Shown here: positions 51,639-60,016 of the stretch, piece by piece
Layout of the letters: every line of letters begins with the position of its first letter
Numbering within the stretch: position 1 is the stretch's first letter
Origin: Chryseobacterium sp.
Lineage (GTDB): Bacteria; Bacteroidota; Bacteroidia; Flavobacteriales; Weeksellaceae
Reading direction: 5' to 3'
DNA length: 64,000 nt
Assembly (NCBI GenBank): GCA_031286615.1
Contig: JAITUA010000016.1
Span: 124,001 to 188,000, forward strand
Notes under the pieces: generated by a model
Databases searched by the model: none
Told to the model about the DNA's origin: nothing
Seen by the model: only the letters and a program-made list of their open reading frames with translations
Program-made: the position numbers and the translations under genes

Positions 51639-52544
51639 ATGAGTACAAAACTAAACTGGGAAGGTATTTATCCTGCTGTATTAACTCCTTTTACCAAGGA
51701 AGGTGAGATAGACTTTGAAATGTTTGCTCTCAATACAGAAACCCAGATCAAAGCAGGCGTTCATGGGATTATACTTGCAGGAACATTAGGTGAAGCCAGC
51801 GCGTTAGAAACGGAAGAAAAATTTGAGTTGCTGAAATATGCAAAAAAGATAACACAGGGAAGAATTCCTGTCATTCTTAACCTTTCTGAAAATACTACCA
51901 AAAATGCGGTAACCTTTGCTCAAAAAGCTAAAGAATCAGGTGCTGACGGGCTCATGCTGCTTCCTCCGATGCGTTATAAAGCCGATAATCGTGAAGTAAT
52001 AGAATATTTCAAAGCAGTGGCTTCCGCTACGGACCTTCCAATCCTGATCTATAACAATCCGGTTGATTACGGAATTTATGTAACACTTGAAATGTTTGAA
52101 GAACTTATTGAATATCCAACCATTCAGGCTGTTAAAGAATCCACAAGAGATCTTGCCAATGTAACCAGAATGATCAACCGCTTTGGAAAAAGAATTAAAA
52201 TTCTTGGAGGGGTAGATACTATTTGCCTTGAAACCCTCATGCTTGGTGCAGATGGGCTTGTAGCAGGTCTTGTAGATGCTTTCCCTAATGAAACCATGGC
52301 AATGTACAATTATGTGAAAGCAAATGAATATGACAAAGCCGTAGCAATCTACAGATGGTTTATGCCATTGCTGGAACTCGATATCCACCCAAAACTTATT
52401 CAGTATATCAAACTGGCTGCAACAGCAGAAGGAATAAGCAGTCCATATGTAAGAGCACCACGTCTGGAACTTCATGGAGAGGAAGCTGAAAAAGTAAAAA
52501 AAATCATTGAAGAAGGCAGAGCTAATCGCCCGATACTCAATTAA
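51639..52544 (+). CDS. DapA-family lyase, probable 1-pyrroline-4-hydroxy-2-carboxylate deaminase
   Basis: The 301-aa protein is a (beta/alpha)8 Schiff-base lyase of the DapA/NAL family: LAGTLGEASALETEEKFELL (in place of GTTGE), the catalytic tyrosine in PILIYNNPVDYG and the Schiff-base lysine in IQAVKESTRDLANV. True DapA makes dihydrodipicolinate. Here the neighbours are hydroxyproline enzymes, so the deaminase that turns 1-pyrroline-4-hydroxy-2-carboxylate into 2-ketoglutarate semialdehyde is the likely reaction. It is the first gene of a four-gene unit, followed by the semialdehyde dehydrogenase 16 bp later. Confidence 0.88.
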   Translation: MSTKLNWEGIYPAVLTPFTKEGEIDFEMFALNTETQIKAGVHGIILAGTLGEASALETEEKFELLKYAKKITQGRIPVILNLSENTTKNAVTFAQKAKESGADGLMLLPPMRYKADNREVIEYFKAVASATDLPILIYNNPVDYGIYVTLEMFEELIEYPTIQAVKESTRDLANVTRMINRFGKRIKILGGVDTICLETLMLGADGLVAGLVDAFPNETMAMYNYVKANEYDKAVAIYRWFMPLLELDIHPKLIQYIKLAATAEGISSPYVRAPRLELHGEEAEKVKKIIEEGRANRPILN

Positions 52545-52560
52545 CACCAGAAAAACAATT

Positions 52561-54051
52561 ATGCTTAAAGAAACACCAACACAAGATATTGATAAAAGAA
52601 TTCAGTTGGCGGCTGAAGCCTATCAGTTCCTGAAGAATACTACTGTAAAAGAACGGGCTGCCTTCATGAACGCTGTTGCCGATCAAATTGAAGCCCTGGG
52701 AGAAGAACTTTTGACAACAGCTCATACTGAAACATCGCTTCCTTTAGCCAGACTTACTGGTGAAAAAGCAAGAACAGCAGGACAATGGAGAAGCTATGCC
52801 AAAGCAGTAGCCACCGGAATATATACAGAACCAAGAATTGATCTTGCACAATCTGATAAGCAAAAAGGAGACATCCGAAAATACAATATGGGTATAGGAC
52901 CTGTAGTTGTTTTCGGAGCCAGTAATTTTCCGTTTGCTTTTTCTACAGCGGGCGGTGATACGGCAAGTGCTATTGGAGCAGGTTGTCCTGTTATTGTAAA
53001 AGCACATCCGGCTCACCCTAAAACCTCTCAACTCATGGCTGATGCTATAACAGCTGCCGTGAAAGAATGTGGCTGGCCTGAAGGAATCTTTAGCCATATT
53101 ACCGGAACATCCCATGATATCGGGGCTTATTTGGTTCAGCATAAAGAGATCAGAGCCGTTGCATTTACCGGTTCATTTGCCGGAGGAAAAGCGTTGTTCA
53201 ACATGGCGAATCACCGTGAAGATCCTATTCCCGTTTTTGCAGAAATGGGCAGCATCAATCCAGTATTTGCCCTGCCGGATTTGCTTGAAAACGGAGCAGA
53301 AGCGTTCGCTAAAGAATATCTTTCATCCTTAACATTAGGAGTGGGACAATTCTGTACCAATCCGGGAGTATGTATTGCTCTTAAAGGAGAATCTCTGGAC
53401 CGTTTTATCATTACCCTGAAAAATGAAATTCAGACAGCCGTTCCCGCAAAGATGCTTCACAAAGGAATTTATGAAAATTTTGAAAAACATAAAACCTTTG
53501 CAGCAGAACAGCCTGAAGTACATATTATTGCAACAGCAGATACAGAAATTAATGAGGGTTACGGATGTGCTATCGTGATAGAAACCAACGCCAAAAACTT
53601 CATGAAAAATCCTGTGCTAAGTGAAGAGGTTTTCGGGCCTTTTGGTATCATTGTAACTTGCGAAACCTGGGAAGAGATGACGGAAATCGCTAAACAGCTG
53701 AAAGGGCAGTTAACAATTACCGTAGCAGCTACCGATGAAGATGCCCGGAATCATCTTATGCTTATTAATCTTCTGAAGGATAAATGCGGAAGGTTACTCT
53801 TCAACGGAATGCCTACAGGTGTAGAAGTTGTTTATGGTATGCAGCATGGAGGTCCTTTTCCTTCCACTACTGATTCCCGTTTTACCTCTGTAGGACCGGA
53901 TGCTGTAAAGAGGTTTATCCGTCCTATTTCTTTCCAAAACTGGCCGGATGAATTTTTACCCGAAGAATTGCAGAATGAAAATCCGTTACGAATCAGCAGA
54001 ATAATAGATGGAGAAATCAGTTCAGAATCATTAAAATTACAAACCACATGA
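52561..54051 (+). CDS. 2-ketoglutarate semialdehyde (2,5-dioxovalerate) dehydrogenase
   Basis: The 496-aa aldehyde dehydrogenase has the active-site Glu in VFAEMGSINPVFALP and Cys in GVGQFCTNPGVC. The N-terminal residues include PVVVFGASNFPFAFSTAGGD, the NADP-binding segment of the type III ketoglutarate semialdehyde dehydrogenases. It oxidises the deaminase product to 2-ketoglutarate, which enters the TCA cycle. I use the ATG at 52561; an upstream frame to 52507 runs into the deaminase gene. Its stop overlaps the epimerase ATG by 4 bp. Confidence 0.9.
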   Translation: MLKETPTQDIDKRIQLAAEAYQFLKNTTVKERAAFMNAVADQIEALGEELLTTAHTETSLPLARLTGEKARTAGQWRSYAKAVATGIYTEPRIDLAQSDKQKGDIRKYNMGIGPVVVFGASNFPFAFSTAGGDTASAIGAGCPVIVKAHPAHPKTSQLMADAITAAVKECGWPEGIFSHITGTSHDIGAYLVQHKEIRAVAFTGSFAGGKALFNMANHREDPIPVFAEMGSINPVFALPDLLENGAEAFAKEYLSSLTLGVGQFCTNPGVCIALKGESLDRFIITLKNEIQTAVPAKMLHKGIYENFEKHKTFAAEQPEVHIIATADTEINEGYGCAIVIETNAKNFMKNPVLSEEVFGPFGIIVTCETWEEMTEIAKQLKGQLTITVAATDEDARNHLMLINLLKDKCGRLLFNGMPTGVEVVYGMQHGGPFPSTTDSRFTSVGPDAVKRFIRPISFQNWPDEFLPEELQNENPLRISRIIDGEISSESLKLQTT

Positions 54052-55046
54052 ACAGAACATTTTTTTGTATAGATTCACACACCTGTGGCTGCCCTGTACG
54101 TCTTGTAGCAGGAGGAGGCCCTATTCTAAAAGGGAAATCCATGATGGAACGCAGGCTTCATTTTATGGAAGAATACGACTGGATCCGGAAAGGGCTCATG
54201 TTTGAACCCCGTGGTCATGATATGATGAGTGGAAGTATTTTGTATCCACCAATTGACGAAGAAAACGATATCGGAGTTTTATATATTGAAACCAGTGGAT
54301 GTCTTCCCATGTGCGGACACGGAACGATAGGCACAGTAACCATTGCTATAGAAGAAGGTTTGATTTTTCCTAAAATCCCCGGCAAGCTGCGCCTTGAAAC
54401 ACCGGCAGGACTTATTCTTATTGATTATGTACAGGAAGGCAAAAAAGTAACCTCTGTAAAACTAACCAACGTAAAATCATTTCTGTATGCTGAAAATCTG
54501 GAAGTTGATTGTCCGGATCTCGGAATAATAAAAGCGGATGTAGCTTATGGAGGGAACTTCTATGCGATTATAGATCCTCAGGAAAATTTCAAAGATATTT
54601 CCGATTTTACAGCCAGCCAGCTTATTCATTATGGAAAGATCATCAGAAAATTACTCAATGACAAATATGAATTTATTCACCCTGAGAATGAACATATTAC
54701 CGGATTAAGCCATATTCAATGGACAGGCAATCCTACAGATCCTGAAGCAAGCGGACGAAATGCTGTATTAGTGGGAGAGAACGCTTTGGACCGTTCACCA
54801 TGCGGAACAGGTACCTCTGCAAGAATGGCTCAATGGTATGCTAAAGGAAAATTAAAAGAAGGAGAAGAGTTTATCCATGAAAGCTATATCGGGTCCCAGT
54901 TTATCGGGAGAATTGAAGGAACGGCTACTGTTGGCGGAAAACCTGCAATTATCCCTTCAGTAGAAGGCTGGGCAAGAATCACCGGTTATAATCATATTAT
55001 TATTGATGATGAAGATCCTTATTGGCAGGGATTTCAGGTTATATAA
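54048..55046 (+). CDS. 4-hydroxyproline 2-epimerase (proline racemase family)
   Basis: The 332-aa enzyme converts trans-4-hydroxy-L-proline to cis-4-hydroxy-D-proline. Both catalytic cysteines of the proline racemase superfamily are present: Cys89 in SGCLPMCGHGTIGT and Cys251 in DRSPCGTGTSARMA. The Cys-Cys pair separates true epimerases or racemases from the dehydratases that have Thr or Ser at one site. It also has FFCIDSHTCGCPVRLV at the N terminus. It overlaps the dehydrogenase gene by 4 bp and is followed by the D-hydroxyproline oxidoreductase gene. Confidence 0.92.
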   Translation: MNRTFFCIDSHTCGCPVRLVAGGGPILKGKSMMERRLHFMEEYDWIRKGLMFEPRGHDMMSGSILYPPIDEENDIGVLYIETSGCLPMCGHGTIGTVTIAIEEGLIFPKIPGKLRLETPAGLILIDYVQEGKKVTSVKLTNVKSFLYAENLEVDCPDLGIIKADVAYGGNFYAIIDPQENFKDISDFTASQLIHYGKIIRKLLNDKYEFIHPENEHITGLSHIQWTGNPTDPEASGRNAVLVGENALDRSPCGTGTSARMAQWYAKGKLKEGEEFIHESYIGSQFIGRIEGTATVGGKPAIIPSVEGWARITGYNHIIIDDEDPYWQGFQVI

Positions 55047-55054
55047 ACAGAGAT

Positions 55055-56320
55055 ATGACACAGAATAAAGGAAAAGCACTCATTATTGGTGCAGGAATAG
55101 CAGGTTTAAGCTCCGCCTATTACCTTTTAGAGAAAGGCTGGAGTGTAGAAATTCTGGAACAGAACGATCTTTCCAATAATTGTTCTTATGGCAATGCAGG
55201 AATGATTGTACCCAGCCACTTTACTCCGTTAGCGGCACCGGGTGTTGTGGCACAAGGAATCCGCTGGATGTTTGATAGCAAAAGTCCGTTTTATGTAAAG
55301 CCTTCATTAAATTCTGATCTGTTTTCCTGGGGGATAAAATTCTTAAAACATTCCAACCAAAAGCATGTGGACCGCTCAGCAACAGCCATCAGAGACCTTA
55401 ATCTGGCGAGCAGCATCCTCTACAACGAGATTGCCTCGAAGGATGAATTTGATTTTGAGCTTAATCAAAATGGTATTCTGATGCTTTACAAAACCGAAAA
55501 AGTAAGGGAAGAAGAAACAGAGCTTGCCCATAAAGCGATCAGTCTGGGATTATCTGTTGATATTTTAGATAAAAAAGGGATTCAGGAACTTGAGCCTAAT
55601 ATCCGGATGGATGTCATAGGAGGGATCAATTACAAATGTGACGGCCATATGAACCCGATGAAACTGATGAAACAAATGATCTCTTATCTTAAAGATAATG
55701 GTGTCGTTTTTCATACCCATCACAAAGTAACCGGATTTGAAAAATCAGGAAATATGATTAAAGCCATAATTGCGAATGATAAAAAGTTTACAGCAGACCG
55801 TTTCGTCATGACCGGAGGTTCATTTCTCCCTGAACTGGCTCAGAAGGCAGGAATCAAAATCCAATTAATGCCCGGAAAAGGATATTCTTTCATGCATACC
55901 CCTGAAAATCCGGCCGATACCATGAATCACGCTGCTTTATTATTGGAAGCAAGAGTGGCTGTCACTCCTATGAATGGGCAGATCCGCTTTGGTGGAACGA
56001 TGGAGCTGGCTTCCCATCATGATAAAATTAACATGAAAAGAGTAGAAGGTATCGTCCGGTCTATTCCTCAATATTTACCTGACTTTCAGATGCATTATAA
56101 AAAAGAATCTGAAATCTGGTTCGGTTACAGACCGTGCGCACCGGATGGGCTGCCTTATCTGGGACAATCTTCCCAATTGAAAAACCTGATTATCGCAGGC
56201 GGCGGCGGTATGATGGGGTTAAGTTTAGGACCCATTTTCGGAAAAACAGTTGCAGAACTTGCCAATGACCAAAAGCCAACGGTTGAGATAAAGATATTCA
56301 ACCCAGAAAGATTTAGTTAA
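55055..56320 (+). CDS. D-hydroxyproline dehydrogenase (DadA-like FAD oxidoreductase)
   Basis: The 421-aa flavoprotein has the FAD-binding Rossmann motif GKALIIGAGIAGLSSAYYLL at its N terminus, followed by a DadA-type sequence (NCSYGNAGMIVPSHFTPLAA). Near the end are WFGYRPCAPDGLPYLG and GGGGMMGLSLGPIFGK. It should oxidise cis-4-hydroxy-D-proline to 1-pyrroline-4-hydroxy-2-carboxylate, the substrate of the deaminase. I start at 55055. A longer frame from 55022 overlaps the epimerase end. The protease gene follows 64 bp later. Confidence 0.9.
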   Translation: MTQNKGKALIIGAGIAGLSSAYYLLEKGWSVEILEQNDLSNNCSYGNAGMIVPSHFTPLAAPGVVAQGIRWMFDSKSPFYVKPSLNSDLFSWGIKFLKHSNQKHVDRSATAIRDLNLASSILYNEIASKDEFDFELNQNGILMLYKTEKVREEETELAHKAISLGLSVDILDKKGIQELEPNIRMDVIGGINYKCDGHMNPMKLMKQMISYLKDNGVVFHTHHKVTGFEKSGNMIKAIIANDKKFTADRFVMTGGSFLPELAQKAGIKIQLMPGKGYSFMHTPENPADTMNHAALLLEARVAVTPMNGQIRFGGTMELASHHDKINMKRVEGIVRSIPQYLPDFQMHYKKESEIWFGYRPCAPDGLPYLGQSSQLKNLIIAGGGGMMGLSLGPIFGKTVAELANDQKPTVEIKIFNPERFS

Positions 56321-56384
56321 AAAAACATCACATAACACACAAAATTAAACCCAAATAATTTATTAACAACCAAATCCAAAATTT

Positions 56385-58532
56385 ATGAAAAAATTTAAAT
56401 TACTATTACTTGTTTCCCTATTTCCAATAATAGGTTTCGCTCAGGAAAACAGACCTCATGAGTGTAAAGCAGATGAAATGATGAAAAAACATTTTGAACT
56501 GCATCCTAAATCTAAGGCTGAATATGAAAATTTTGAGAAATACACCAAAGATTTTGTAAAAAAATTGGAATCAGACAAAAACTCATTGAATAATAGGATC
56601 AGCAATCCAACCTACATTATTCCTGTGGTTTTTCATGTGTATGGAGAATCTCAGAGTAATGTAAAAGTAAATTACCAAAAAGTAGTGGACTTACTGCAAC
56701 AAATCAACTTGAATTTCAATGGAATCAACACTGACTCAAACACTGTGGATCCTGATTTCCAATCTATCAGAGGAGCGTTGAGTATTGAATTTCGATTAGC
56801 GAAAATTGATCCAACCGGAAAAGCAACAAGCGGAGTGGTATTTCACCCTTTCAAAGGTGGATATGGCAATGGAGGCGGATATGATGCAGAAATTGGCACA
56901 GATGCATGGGATAATACAAAGTATATGAATGTGTATATACAAAATGATCTGTATTCTAATAAAGATTTATATCAATCAGGAGTTGCCTGGTATCCGGATT
57001 CATACATGACTTCAGTAAATACAGCCAGAGTTGTTTATAATGGACGTTATATATTTAATGCTGCAGGAACAGCGGCTTCAAACGAGTTTTCTGATACATT
57101 TACTCACGAATTTGGGCATTGGTTAAATCTTCAACACACGTTTAATGTTCCATGTTCAACTGCAAACCCCACTAATGATGGTGATGGAGTTGCTGACACC
57201 CCTGTAGAAAATACTTCTTCCGGATTAGGATGTTCAGCTGGAAACAATTGCCTTGGACAAAAAGTAAACGTTGAAAACTATATGGGATACAATGGTTCTT
57301 CCGGTTGTTATAAAATGTTTACCAATGGACAAATCAACAGAATGTTAGCAGCATTAAATCACCCGTCAAGAGTAAATTTATGGCAGCCTGCCAACTTAGC
57401 CGCAACCGGAGTTGCCAATACCCCACCTAGATTAACCCTTAGCAACAGTACATTTACAGAGAACTTAAACAATAATGGAGTCGTGTCATTAGATGGAACA
57501 GTAGCATCTGCCCCTACATCAACGATTACGCTAAACGGAGCAACATTTGCCGTACCAAATGGAACAACTCTTACTGCAGGAACACATTTCACTTCTTCAT
57601 TACCAGCAGGACTAACAGCAGCTATAGCAGTTACAAGCCCTACTACTGCTGCACTTACCATAAACGGTGCGGCAACCAGTCATCCTAAAAGTCAGGTCCT
57701 GAATTCATCAATTACGTTCCTAAATCCAGCTATAACAGGAGGCGCAACTTCATTAGGATCAACTACAGCTTTGGCATTAACTTTTTCTTACAAAGATCCC
57801 TATAAAATAGTTACAGGAACTCCTCTGGAAAGTTATGCCAACCCAACAGCAACAACAGTAACAACCAACTCCGGGGCAACTTGGAAATATTTTATCATTA
57901 ACCCGGAGCTTAGTGATGATGCAGGATATGGCGCCTGGTACTATGGAGCAAATCAATTAAAATTGGAAACCTATTGGAAAGGATTAGTATGCGAAACAGG
58001 AACAAGAAATATTAGTTTAATTCCGGCTTGCACCACTATAACTAATGCAAATAATATAGGTTACCCAATTGGTACTCCCGGACAACTTGATGTGTACACC
58101 CCTACATACACTAACTGGTCTGGCCAGGCCGCTTATGTTGGTTTTAGAAACCAATTCGAAGGCTACAATATTAACGGCTATTTCAAACTGATTGTTGGGG
58201 CCAATGGTTCAGGTTATTCTGTAACTGAGTTTAGATACAATACACAACCAAATGGCAGTATTACAACCCCTTGTGCACTATCATTATCCAATGCAGACGT
58301 TGATACAACAAACTCAGAAACTTCTATCTATCCAAATCCGGTTTCTGATGTATTAAATATTAAAACAAAAGGGAAAATTAACTCAATTTCTGTTTATGAT
58401 ATGTTTGGAAGAAAAATGAATGCTAAAGTTATTGGTGATAAGGTTGATGTTAAACACTTCCTAAGCGGAACTTATTTAATTGATATTGAAACTACTTTAG
58501 GAAAATCTTCCCAAAAATTCATTAAAAAATAG
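56385..58532 (+). CDS. Secreted M43 zinc metalloprotease with T9SS sorting domain
   Basis: The 715-aa protein has a signal peptide (LLLLVSLFPIIGFAQ). A propeptide-like region follows up to about residue 75, then a pappalysin/M43 catalytic domain. The zinc motif is FTHEFGHWLNLQHTF (His241-Glu-x-x-His-x-x-Asn-x-x-His, with Asn where many members have Gly), and the Met-turn is in VENYMGYN. Next come one or more beta-rich domains (about 340-640). The C terminus, SIYPNPVSDVLNIKTKG to SGTYLIDIETTLGKSSQKFI, is a type A T9SS sorting domain, so it is exported across the outer membrane. It follows the hydroxyproline genes and ends at a strong terminator. Confidence 0.92.
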   Translation: MKKFKLLLLVSLFPIIGFAQENRPHECKADEMMKKHFELHPKSKAEYENFEKYTKDFVKKLESDKNSLNNRISNPTYIIPVVFHVYGESQSNVKVNYQKVVDLLQQINLNFNGINTDSNTVDPDFQSIRGALSIEFRLAKIDPTGKATSGVVFHPFKGGYGNGGGYDAEIGTDAWDNTKYMNVYIQNDLYSNKDLYQSGVAWYPDSYMTSVNTARVVYNGRYIFNAAGTAASNEFSDTFTHEFGHWLNLQHTFNVPCSTANPTNDGDGVADTPVENTSSGLGCSAGNNCLGQKVNVENYMGYNGSSGCYKMFTNGQINRMLAALNHPSRVNLWQPANLAATGVANTPPRLTLSNSTFTENLNNNGVVSLDGTVASAPTSTITLNGATFAVPNGTTLTAGTHFTSSLPAGLTAAIAVTSPTTAALTINGAATSHPKSQVLNSSITFLNPAITGGATSLGSTTALALTFSYKDPYKIVTGTPLESYANPTATTVTTNSGATWKYFIINPELSDDAGYGAWYYGANQLKLETYWKGLVCETGTRNISLIPACTTITNANNIGYPIGTPGQLDVYTPTYTNWSGQAAYVGFRNQFEGYNINGYFKLIVGANGSGYSVTEFRYNTQPNGSITTPCALSLSNADVDTTNSETSIYPNPVSDVLNIKTKGKINSISVYDMFGRKMNAKVIGDKVDVKHFLSGTYLIDIETTLGKSSQKFIKK

Positions 58533-58607
58533 GATCAAACTCTATTTAATTAACAAAACACTTTTCTCAGAAATATGAATAATAGTTTAGTATTCATATG
58601 CAGTTGA

Positions 58608-58636
58608 TTGGGCTTCATTGTAAGCCCAATTTTTTA
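58608..58636 (+). terminator. Hairpin terminator of the M43 protease gene
   Basis: TTGGGCTT and AAGCCCAA form an 8-bp stem with a 6-nt loop, followed by TTTTTT. It lies inside the longest open frame of the next gene and so argues against that gene starting at 58608. Confidence 0.85.
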
Positions 58637-58694
58637 TTATATAGGTTCAGTTTCTGGTTTATTTGTGTACTTTTATTCTGTAATTACAATTCCA

Positions 58695-59186
58695 ATGCAT
58701 TATAAAAACGACACCATCATCATCCGTGAATTTACACCTGAAGAATTTCCTTTGTTTTCCACTCTTTTTGAAAATGAGAATGTTACCCGCTATCTGCCTT
58801 ACAAAACTTCTGAAGAGTATAAAGAAATGTTCGACAAAGCAGTGGCTGATTATGAAAAAGGACCCTTCAGCAGATGGGGAATATTCAACACTCAGAATAA
58901 TGATTTTGTAGGAATGTGCCTGGCCAGAATCTTCCTTGATAATCCTGATCAGCTGGAAATAGGATATACTTTAGGAGAAAATTATTGGGGCAAAGGTCTT
59001 GGAACTGAAGTTTGTAAAGCCCTTGTCTACTACTGTTCTTCATTGAAACTTAATAAAGATATCGTTGCTGTAACCGATCTGGATAATATCGGATCTCAGA
59101 AAGTTCTTCTTAACAACAGCTTTAAGAGAATTGAAAACCTAAAACGGGAGGATAGGGAACTGGCTTATTTTATATTAGAGAAATAG
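58695..59186 (+). CDS. GNAT-family N-acetyltransferase (RimJ/RimL-like)
   Basis: The 163-aa protein has TIIIREFTPEEFPLFSTLF, then FVGMCLARIFLDNPDQLEIG, the acetyl-CoA motif YTLGENYWGKGLGTEVCKAL (Q/RxxGxG/A-like) and DNIGSQKVLLNNSFKRI. These are the features of the RimJ/RimL branch of GNAT enzymes. The acceptor is unknown. I start at the ATG at 58695 because an upstream TTG frame contains the preceding terminator. It is a single gene. Confidence 0.88.
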   Translation: MHYKNDTIIIREFTPEEFPLFSTLFENENVTRYLPYKTSEEYKEMFDKAVADYEKGPFSRWGIFNTQNNDFVGMCLARIFLDNPDQLEIGYTLGENYWGKGLGTEVCKALVYYCSSLKLNKDIVAVTDLDNIGSQKVLLNNSFKRIENLKREDRELAYFILEK

Positions 59187-59221
59187 TAAACAGATTCTAA
59201 TCCTTAGAACCGGAGGTCCGC

Positions 59222-59280
59222 AAATTCCCCTCCTTTGGAGGGGTGGCGAAAATTCAAAGAATTTTTGACGGGGTGGTTTT
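59222..59280. repeat. Two-hairpin repeat, family C (copy 3, inverted)
   Basis: Read on the minus strand this is AAAACCACCCCGTC, hairpin 1 (AAAATTC, TTT, GAATTTT), CGCCA, hairpin 2 (CCCCTCC, AAA, GGAGGGG) and AATTT. It is nearly identical to copy 1 apart from the loop of hairpin 2. Confidence 0.8.
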
Positions 59281-59439
59281 CAACTTTCACTGCCAATTAC
59301 ACAGATACATACCTCATATTCTTTGTTTAAGGACTAAGCGAGTAACACAATCAATAAAAAATCAAAAATTTTTAAAGTTTTAGTGAGCTTCCCAACAACA
59401 TATAGTTATAACTTAAAATCAACTTAGGTATTTTAAAAT

Positions 59440-59458
59440 CTTTTGTGGCTTTTGTGGT
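59440..59458. repeat. Right end of a family B element
   Basis: CTTTTGTGGCTTTTGTGGT differs at one position from the right end of the copy at 20838-21019, and both have AACTTAGGT in the interior. The left end cannot be recognised, so the copy looks truncated or diverged. Confidence 0.45.
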
Positions 59459-59517
59459 TAAGTTATACCACGGAAAACATTTCATTTATCAGATATTTAT
59501 CATAACTTGCAGAAATT

Positions 59518-59934
59518 ATGATGTCAAAACGTTGCAAATACGCGCTTAAAGCAATGGTCAGATTAGCAAGGAATTATAACCAGGGCTTTCTGCCAACCTC
59601 TGTTATTGCACAAGATGAGAACATCCCCAAAAAATTTCTTGAACAAATCCTTCTCGAACTTAAAAGAGCAAAACTTGTCAACAGTAAACAGGGCAAAGTA
59701 GGAGGGTACTATTTACTAAAATCACCCGATGAAGTCTCACTGGCAGACATTTACCGCATTTTTGACGGGCCAATTGCATTAACGCCATGTGTTTCTTTAA
59801 ACTTTTATGAAGCCTGCGATGATTGTGTGGATGAAGCAGTCTGTTACCTCAGAAAAGAATTAATGATCGTTCGTGAAAAGACCAGAACAAGCATGATGGA
59901 AGCTACTCTAACTAAGTTTATCAGCAAAGAATAA
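59518..59934 (+). CDS. Rrf2-family transcriptional regulator
   Basis: The 138-aa protein has the Rrf2 winged helix: KRCKYALKAMVRLARNYNQG, SVIAQDENIPKKFLEQILLELKRAKLV and GKVGGYYLLKSPDEVSLADI. A cysteine triplet is present as TPCVSLNFYEACDDCVDEAVC, with more Cys than the IscR three-Cys set, so a metal or [Fe-S] sensor is likely. It precedes the cysteine/sulfate genes by 82 bp and is the natural regulator. CymR and IscR are relatives with that kind of target. Start: ATG at 59518, or the adjacent ATG at 59521. Confidence 0.92.
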   Translation: MMSKRCKYALKAMVRLARNYNQGFLPTSVIAQDENIPKKFLEQILLELKRAKLVNSKQGKVGGYYLLKSPDEVSLADIYRIFDGPIALTPCVSLNFYEACDDCVDEAVCYLRKELMIVREKTRTSMMEATLTKFISKE

Positions 59935-59948
59935 AAATTTTTTATTTA

Positions 59949-59980
59949 AATTCTACTATTTCGATAGGAGTTATAGAATT
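59949..59980. promoter_or_regulatory. 32-bp palindrome at the cysH promoter, candidate Rrf2 operator
   Basis: AATTCTA (59949-59955) and TAGAATT (59974-59980) are perfect 7-bp inverted arms with an 18-bp spacer that contains a smaller CTAT/ATAG hairpin. The palindrome overlaps the expected -33 region and ends 5 bp before the TATATTTG -7 box. A dimeric Rrf2 protein bound there would block transcription of cysH. Confidence 0.5.
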
Positions 59981-59985
59981 TTGTA

Positions 59986-59993
59986 TATATTTG
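59986..59993 (+). promoter_or_regulatory. -7 promoter box of the cysteine operon
   Basis: TATATTTG matches TAnnTTTG. Transcription from about 59999 excludes the upstream in-frame start at 59981 and supports the cysH start at 60017. Confidence 0.6.
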
Positions 59994-60016
59994 CAAGACT
60001 TAAATCTCAATTCAAA

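Larger units (their letters stand above)
59187..59517. other. Intergenic region with repeats
   Basis: This 331-bp gap holds an inverted family C repeat (59222-59280) and a family B right end (59440-59458). About 60 bp then lead to the Rrf2 gene. I see no promoter or gene I can name. Confidence 0.6.

Noticed and set aside
51936..52547. 203-codon minus-strand frame rich in Cys, Phe and His
   Set aside because: Antisense shadow of the DapA-family gene; the plus-strand gene has complete catalytic motifs.
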